Origin: Anaerolineae bacterium
GTDB taxonomy: Bacteria > Chloroflexota > Anaerolineae > Aggregatilineales > Aggregatilineaceae
Length of the DNA: 64,000 nucleotides
NCBI GenBank assembly: GCA_023382715.1
Contig: JAHDWP010000002.1
Location: 62,001 to 126,000 of the forward strand
Direction: 5' to 3'
The position numbers were made by a program, and so were the translations under genes. The number at the start of each line of letters is the position of its first letter. Within the stretch, counting starts at the first letter, position 1. This document shows, piece by piece, positions 59,864-64,000 of the stretch. The notes under the pieces were generated by a model. That model did not search any database. It was not told where the DNA came from and was given only the letters and a program-made list of their open reading frames with translations.

Positions 59864-61060
59864 TCACACTCCGTAATTGACCTGCCGCCCGCCGGTGCGG
59901 AACAGCACAATTGTCATGCCGATGACCGTCAGGAACAGGACGATGGACTGTGCGGCGGCCTTGCCCATGTCGTTGTTCTGCACGCCCAGTTGGATGACCC
60001 GGTACATCATCGTCGTCGTGGACTGAAGAGGCCCGCCGCCGGGGGTCAGGTAGTCAATGGTGGCGTAGGTCTCGAAGAAGGCATAGGTCAGGTTGGTGAC
60101 GATCAGGAAGAACGTGATCGGCGAGAGCATAGGCCAGACGATGTGCCAGAAGCGGCGCAGCAATCCCGCGCCGTCAATCGCGCCCGCTTCGATCAGGTCC
60201 TTAGGCACGTTCTGCAGCCCGGCAATGTAGAACAGGATGTTGAAGCCCATAGATTTCCACACGCTGGCCAGGATGATCGTCCAGGGAGCGACCGCCGGGT
60301 CGTTGAGCCAGCCTAGCTTGATTCCGAACCACTTGCCGAAAAGATGGTTGACCAGCCCTCCCGAAGGGTTGAACATCAGCAGGAAGATGATGCCGGCCAC
60401 TGCCGGGGACATAGCGTAGGGCCAGACGAGCAGGATCCGGTAAATGGACGCGCCGCGCAACGGCAGATAGGCCATTGAGGCGATCAGCAGCGACAGGCTC
60501 ATGCTCAGCACGACGATGGAGAATGAGATGAACATCGTGCGGACGAACGTGTCCACGTAGGCGGGATCATTCACCAGCCGGGTGAAATTGTCCACGCACA
60601 CGAAGACCTCGCGCCGTGCGCCCAGCCGCGAGAGCATGGTTGAAAGGCGCAGCGTCTCCAGCGAAGGGTAGTACAGAAACAGCACGAGGATGGTCAGCGT
60701 CGGCGCGAGCAGGGGCAGGGCGATCCACCAATGGCGGAACGTCCCCTGCGTCTGGTCGTCGGCCATCAGGCTCTCGCGGCGCAGCAGCTTGCCGCTCAGC
60801 CAGCTTACAGGGGTCACGACGAGAGCAATGCCCGCCAGCACGAAGATCATCCCAAACACGCGATCCAGGGACTGGCGCTCGGCCTCGAAGGTGCAGTAGT
60901 CCAGCGGCACCATGAACAGCGCCGAGCCGAACGCCCCGGCGATGGCCCCAATCCCCAGCCCAATCAGCGGGCGACCGCCTGCTCGCCGGAAGACAAAGGC
61001 CAGAGCAGCGGCACCCACTACCGCACCCATGATCATAAGAACTACCGGAGAGACGACCAT
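59864..61060 (-). CDS. Sugar ABC transporter permease (MalF/UgpA type) with N-terminal membrane extension
   Basis: 398 residues. The C-terminal 300 (from MADDQTQGTFRHWWIALPLL) are a normal MalF/UgpA permease with the EAA loop VPKDLIEAGAIDGAGLLRRFWHIVWP. Residues 1-98 add three TM helices (VVLMIMGAVVGAAALAFVF; PLIGLGIGAIAGAFGSALF; FGMIFVLAGIALVVTPVS) not found in typical relatives. The frame is open through, but an internal ATG at 60766 would give the standard form. It is translated between the binding protein and MalG-type genes. Confidence 0.85.
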   Translation of the reverse strand: MVVSPVVLMIMGAVVGAAALAFVFRRAGGRPLIGLGIGAIAGAFGSALFMVPLDYCTFEAERQSLDRVFGMIFVLAGIALVVTPVSWLSGKLLRRESLMADDQTQGTFRHWWIALPLLAPTLTILVLFLYYPSLETLRLSTMLSRLGARREVFVCVDNFTRLVNDPAYVDTFVRTMFISFSIVVLSMSLSLLIASMAYLPLRGASIYRILLVWPYAMSPAVAGIIFLLMFNPSGGLVNHLFGKWFGIKLGWLNDPAVAPWTIILASVWKSMGFNILFYIAGLQNVPKDLIEAGAIDGAGLLRRFWHIVWPMLSPITFFLIVTNLTYAFFETYATIDYLTPGGGPLQSTTTMMYRVIQLGVQNNDMGKAAAQSIVLFLTVIGMTIVLFRTGGRQVNYGV

Positions 61061-61155
61061 GATGACGTTTATTCTTTCTGCTACAAGAAAGAAACCCGAT
61101 CGCGGAGGGGCGGCGCGCTGCCGCCCCTCCATGACTGGTGCTGAGGCGCGCCGGC

Positions 61156-62508
61156 TTACGGCGCGTTCAGCAGGTTGTACTCTTCGATGATCACGTTGGA
61201 CTCAGCAGCCGCCTGTGCCAGGACTTCTGCCGGGTCGGCGTCGGTCAGCAGCACGCGGTCAATCGCCGCGGTGACCACATTGCGGATGGACGGGAAGCCG
61301 CCCACCAGCGCGCCGCTGGTCGCCGGGGTGATCGTGCTCTGAGCAAGCTGCTCCAGCGCCACCGTCTGGTTCGGATTGGCCTCGTAGTAGCCTTCTTCCG
61401 TCAGCATCTGGTAGGCGCTCATGCGGATCGGGATGTAGCCGGTGACCTTGTGCCAGTCCGCGGCGTTCTCGGTGTTGGTGAAGTACACCAGGAAGGTCAG
61501 CGCGCCTTCTTCAACCGCCGGGTCGAGGCCGTCCACCAGCCACAGCGTCGCGCCGCCGATCAGGTTGCCCGTCCAGCCGACTTCGCCGTTGTAGGGGTAG
61601 AACGAGGCCACGCTCTCGAAGCCGCCTTCTTCACCCATTTCGGTGTAGAGGGTCGTGTCCGAGCTGCTGTAGACAGCGATAGCGATCTGCTGCGTCGAGT
61701 AGGCCTGGTCAACCGTGGACCAGGAGTCGCCACCCTGCGCGCCGCTGTAGTACAGGTAGCCCTTGTTGTACTGGTCATCCAGCCATTCCAGCAGGGCCAC
61801 ACCAGCGTCACTGTTGAAGGCCACCTCGGTTGCGCGCTCCTCGCGGCCATTGCCGTTGTTGACATACAGCGCGTTCTGGACGGCCATCCACTGCTCGAAG
61901 AACCAGCCGTGGTTGGGGAAGGTCCAGCAGTACTCAGGCGCCTTGTCCAGAGCCATCACCGCTTCGCAGGCAGCGTCAATTTCCTGCCAGGTCGCCGGCG
62001 GCTTGTCCCAGCCCGCAGCCCGCAGGTAGTTCATGTTGGTGAAGGTGATCGCCGAGGAGGTGTTCCAGGGCATGGAGGTGAACTTGCCATCGAGGGTGTA
62101 GTAGGCGATCACGGGGGCTACGTAGTCTTCCATGTCCACCGTCAGCCCGTTGATCTCGGTGCGGTCGCCCAGGGCATCGGCGATCGGCTTGAACAGCCCG
62201 CTATCGCGCGCATCCTGTGTGGCTGCCTCGAAGTACTGCACGACCGCAGGAAGCTGACCCTGCTCGGCAGCAACGGCGACCTGAGCGAACATGGTCTCGT
62301 AGCTGTAGCCGCCGGTGACGACGACTTCATACTGCGGGAACATCTCGTTGAACTCGGCGGCCACTGCCTTGGCCCAGTCCCAACGATAGTCCTGGAAGGC
62401 GATCCACACGTCAATCTTGGTCTTTTCCTGCGCGCTGATCGGCGACGCTGGCAGGGCCAGGGCGATCACCATGACCAGTGCGATAGACAGGAACACGAGC
62501 TTCTTCAT
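61156..62508 (-). CDS. Sugar ABC transporter substrate-binding protein
   Basis: 450 residues, family 1 extracellular binding protein (UgpB/MalE-like). Sec signal MKKLVFLSIALVMVIALALP ending ISAQ; mature start TKIDVWIAFQDYRWDWAKAVAAEF; hallmark YETMFAQVAVAAEQGQLPAVVQYFE; later PWNTSSAITFTNMNYLRAAG. Probably cleaved rather than lipid-anchored, since no lipobox Cys is seen. Ligand is probably inositol or a related polyol (context). AGGAG stands seven bases before ATG 62508. First gene of the transporter run. Confidence 0.9.
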   Translation of the reverse strand: MKKLVFLSIALVMVIALALPASPISAQEKTKIDVWIAFQDYRWDWAKAVAAEFNEMFPQYEVVVTGGYSYETMFAQVAVAAEQGQLPAVVQYFEAATQDARDSGLFKPIADALGDRTEINGLTVDMEDYVAPVIAYYTLDGKFTSMPWNTSSAITFTNMNYLRAAGWDKPPATWQEIDAACEAVMALDKAPEYCWTFPNHGWFFEQWMAVQNALYVNNGNGREERATEVAFNSDAGVALLEWLDDQYNKGYLYYSGAQGGDSWSTVDQAYSTQQIAIAVYSSSDTTLYTEMGEEGGFESVASFYPYNGEVGWTGNLIGGATLWLVDGLDPAVEEGALTFLVYFTNTENAADWHKVTGYIPIRMSAYQMLTEEGYYEANPNQTVALEQLAQSTITPATSGALVGGFPSIRNVVTAAIDRVLLTDADPAEVLAQAAAESNVIIEEYNLLNAP

Positions 62509-63089
62509 CGATCTTCTCCTTTTAAGTCTGATAATCTGCGGACGAATCGCGCCCTTGCGGCATACTCCTGTCAGACTATACCGCGTGCGCCAAACCCGCC
62601 CTGACACACCATGAAACTGAGCTTATGCCTGTGCAATCTGCTTCGTCTTGTCCCTTATCTTAGCCGATGGCGGCCTCCTTTCCCATCAATATCTATGCAT
62701 CACAAGGGATGGCTACTTACTTGGATGACATACACGACGCCTGGTTGCACAGGCAGACAAGACAGGGCCGGTCGGCGCAAATGATTTGCACAGCCCGCTT
62801 CCTTACCGCGCCTCTCCCGTCTACTGCCGTTTATACCGCCATTGTAAGACATAATGCGCCGTTATGCCACCAGGAACCAACATATGTTTGTTGATTCGCG
62901 CACACCGAACGAACAGCAGGCCGGGTTCTGGCGCGTCGGGGCGAGAATAGCCATGCGGTGTGGCCTGGCCCGGCCCCCCATCCCCGGCCCTTCCCCCACG
63001 CGGGGGGAAGGGAGAAAGGCGGCTTTCAAGCTCCTCCCTCCTTGTGGGGGAGGGGTTGGCGGTGGGGGGCGATAAGCGCATAACAGGTT
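62509..63089. other. 581-base regulatory and repeat region upstream of the transporter
   Basis: A 13-base palindrome GCAAATGATTTGC lies at 62777-62789 and could be an operator. A TATAGT on the minus strand (about 62582-62577) is the best -10 for the binding protein gene. A family A repeat (CCCCCATCCCCGGCCCTTCC with its inverted partner) fills 62970-63075. No gene is seen. Confidence 0.5.
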
Positions 63090-63854
63090 CTAGAAGTAGT
63101 TGTGCGTGATCCCGCCATCCACCACCAGGCTGGCCCCGTTCACCCACGACGCTTCGTCCGAGGCCAGGTACAGCGCGGCATAGGCCACGTCCGGCGGCTG
63201 GCCGAAGCGCCCCATCGGGATGCGGTTCAGGCGCAGCATCTTGGCCGCTTCGGTGGCGAAGAGCGTCTCCATCAGCGGGGTGATGATCGGGCCGGGGCAG
63301 ATGGCGTTGGAGCGCACCTTCTTGGGGCCGAACTGCACCGCCAGCGAGTGCGTCAGGGCGATGACCGCGCCCTTGCTGGCCGTGTAGGCGTCCTGCGGGA
63401 CAGAGCAGCCGACCAGGGCCACAAACGAGGCCACGTTGACCACCGCGCCGCCGCCTGCCTTGATGATCTCCGGGATGCCGTACTTGCAGCACAGGGCGAC
63501 GCCCTGCACGTTCACATCCAGGATGCGCCGCCACACGTCCTGCTCCATCGTCAGCACGGACACATCTTCGTTGGGCATGATCCCCGCGTTGTTGAACAGC
63601 GTGTCCACCTTGCCGAACTTGGCCACGCCCGCTTTGACCGTCTTCTCGACATCGGCGTCCACCGCCACGCTGCCTGCCACAGCAATCGCCTGGCCGCCCG
63701 CGCTGACGATCATCTGCGCGGTCTCTTCGACGGTCTCGGCCACCACGTCGTTGAGCACCAGGCGCGCGCCCTCTTTGGCGAAGAGCAGCGCCGTCTCGCG
63801 GCCCAGGCCGCTGCCCGCGCCGGTGATCAAGGCCACTTTGTTTTCGAGTCGCAT
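63090..63854 (-). CDS. Short-chain dehydrogenase/reductase
   Basis: 254 residues, classical SDR. Cofactor motif TGAGSGLG (11-18), NNAG, catalytic Ser region [11 protein letters not shown], Tyr-Lys in YTASKGAV, then [10 protein letters not shown]. It most resembles glucose/polyol dehydrogenase-type SDRs; substrate unknown, but location upstream of the inositol transporter on the same strand suggests polyol oxidation. An AGGAG lies 13 bases before ATG, somewhat far. Confidence 0.88.
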   Translation of the reverse strand: MRLENKVALITGAGSGLGRETALLFAKEGARLVLNDVVAETVEETAQMIVSAGGQAIAVAGSVAVDADVEKTVKAGVAKFGKVDTLFNNAGIMPNEDVSVLTMEQDVWRRILDVNVQGVALCCKYGIPEIIKAGGGAVVNVASFVALVGCSVPQDAYTASKGAVIALTHSLAVQFGPKKVRSNAICPGPIITPLMETLFATEAAKMLRLNRIPMGRFGQPPDVAYAALYLASDEASWVNGASLVVDGGITHNYF

Positions 63855-63904
63855 GGGTTTTGCTTAGCTCCTTTTGTGTGAATACGCACATGCCGCAAGA
63901 AACA

Positions 63905-64000
63905 ATTGCCGGTTCGATGGGGCGCAGCGGAACAGCACCCCTGCGATTTGCCTCACTTCCAGCCTCGTTGCGCCGGGCGGGGGTGAGGTCTCAAATCTGC
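63905..64000. repeat. Family A repeat at the window end
   Basis: GGGGCGCAGCGGAACAGCAC, CCTCACTTCCAGCCTCGTTG and CCGGGCGGGGGTGAGG; same arrangement as at 4645 and 24572, running up to the edge. Confidence 0.6.

Overview
The window is GC-rich, gene-dense bacterial chromosome. The gene content (DUF4012 protein, prokaryotic translin, DUF3467, GntR/PBP-linked tungstate transporter, large GT39-type membrane glycosyltransferases, sugar ABC transporter beside an iol cluster) best fits a Chloroflexota bacterium of the Anaerolineae type. This is inferred from content; there is no rRNA to prove it. No prophage, insertion sequence, CRISPR array or replication origin was seen.

Layout. 1-3.8 kb: end of a nucleoside ABC transporter locus, a GyrI-like protein, and the purine salvage pair xpt-guaA. 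4-8.4 kb: a small accessory/defence patch of visibly lower GC in part, with hicBA, a TIR-WD40 protein and a type II restriction-modification pair whose nuclease carries the NgoMIV active-site and CCGG-recognition motif. 8.4-10.4 kb: a radical SAM protein and small conserved proteins. 10.4-11.3 kb: tRNA-Gly(TCC), then a tRNA with a CAT anticodon split by a 605-nt group I intron whose inserted HNH endonuclease gene runs antisense to the tRNA. 11.4-18 kb: secreted beta-propeller, DUF4012 protein, orphan histidine kinase, lipoprotein. 18-25.7 kb (minus strand): peptidase, EamA transporter, a glycosyltransferase-thioredoxin fusion, PII-like protein with a CPA2 antiporter, a Mop-UbiX-FMN protein operon and a LegB-like dehydratase. 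25.9-41 kb: glycosyltransferases, Lgt-like protein, MFS transporter, ABC-2 exporter with a SpoIIM fusion, MBL hydrolase, Maf, FHA-wHTH, translin, DUF3467, ssb, gatB and an aminotransferase. 41.3-48.6 kb: sulfotransferase and three tandem GT39-type paralogues that show recent gene conversion. 48.6-52.4 kb: GntR-type regulator divergent from tupABC (tungstate uptake). 52.5-63.9 kb: myo-inositol catabolism (iolC-B-D-E-G) with a MalFG/UgpB-type sugar ABC transporter and an SDR, all on the minus strand.

Working together: the inositol region forms an uptake-plus-catabolism unit. iolC has its own strong promoter, a LacI/CcpA-type operator at the start of transcription, and a terminator-like hairpin in the leader, which suggests layered control. 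The tungstate transporter and the Mop protein point to molybdo/tungstoenzyme metabolism. The envelope glycosylation genes (LegB-like, GT2, GT39) are spread over several loci.

Intergenic regions carry at least four families of dispersed, often palindromic repeats. One copy has been absorbed in frame into a GT39 gene. The strongest unusual items are the intron-split tRNA with an antisense HNH gene, the GT2-TlpA and ABC2-SpoIIM fusions, the gene conversion in the GT39 array, the apparent ATT start of tupB, and the iol leader.
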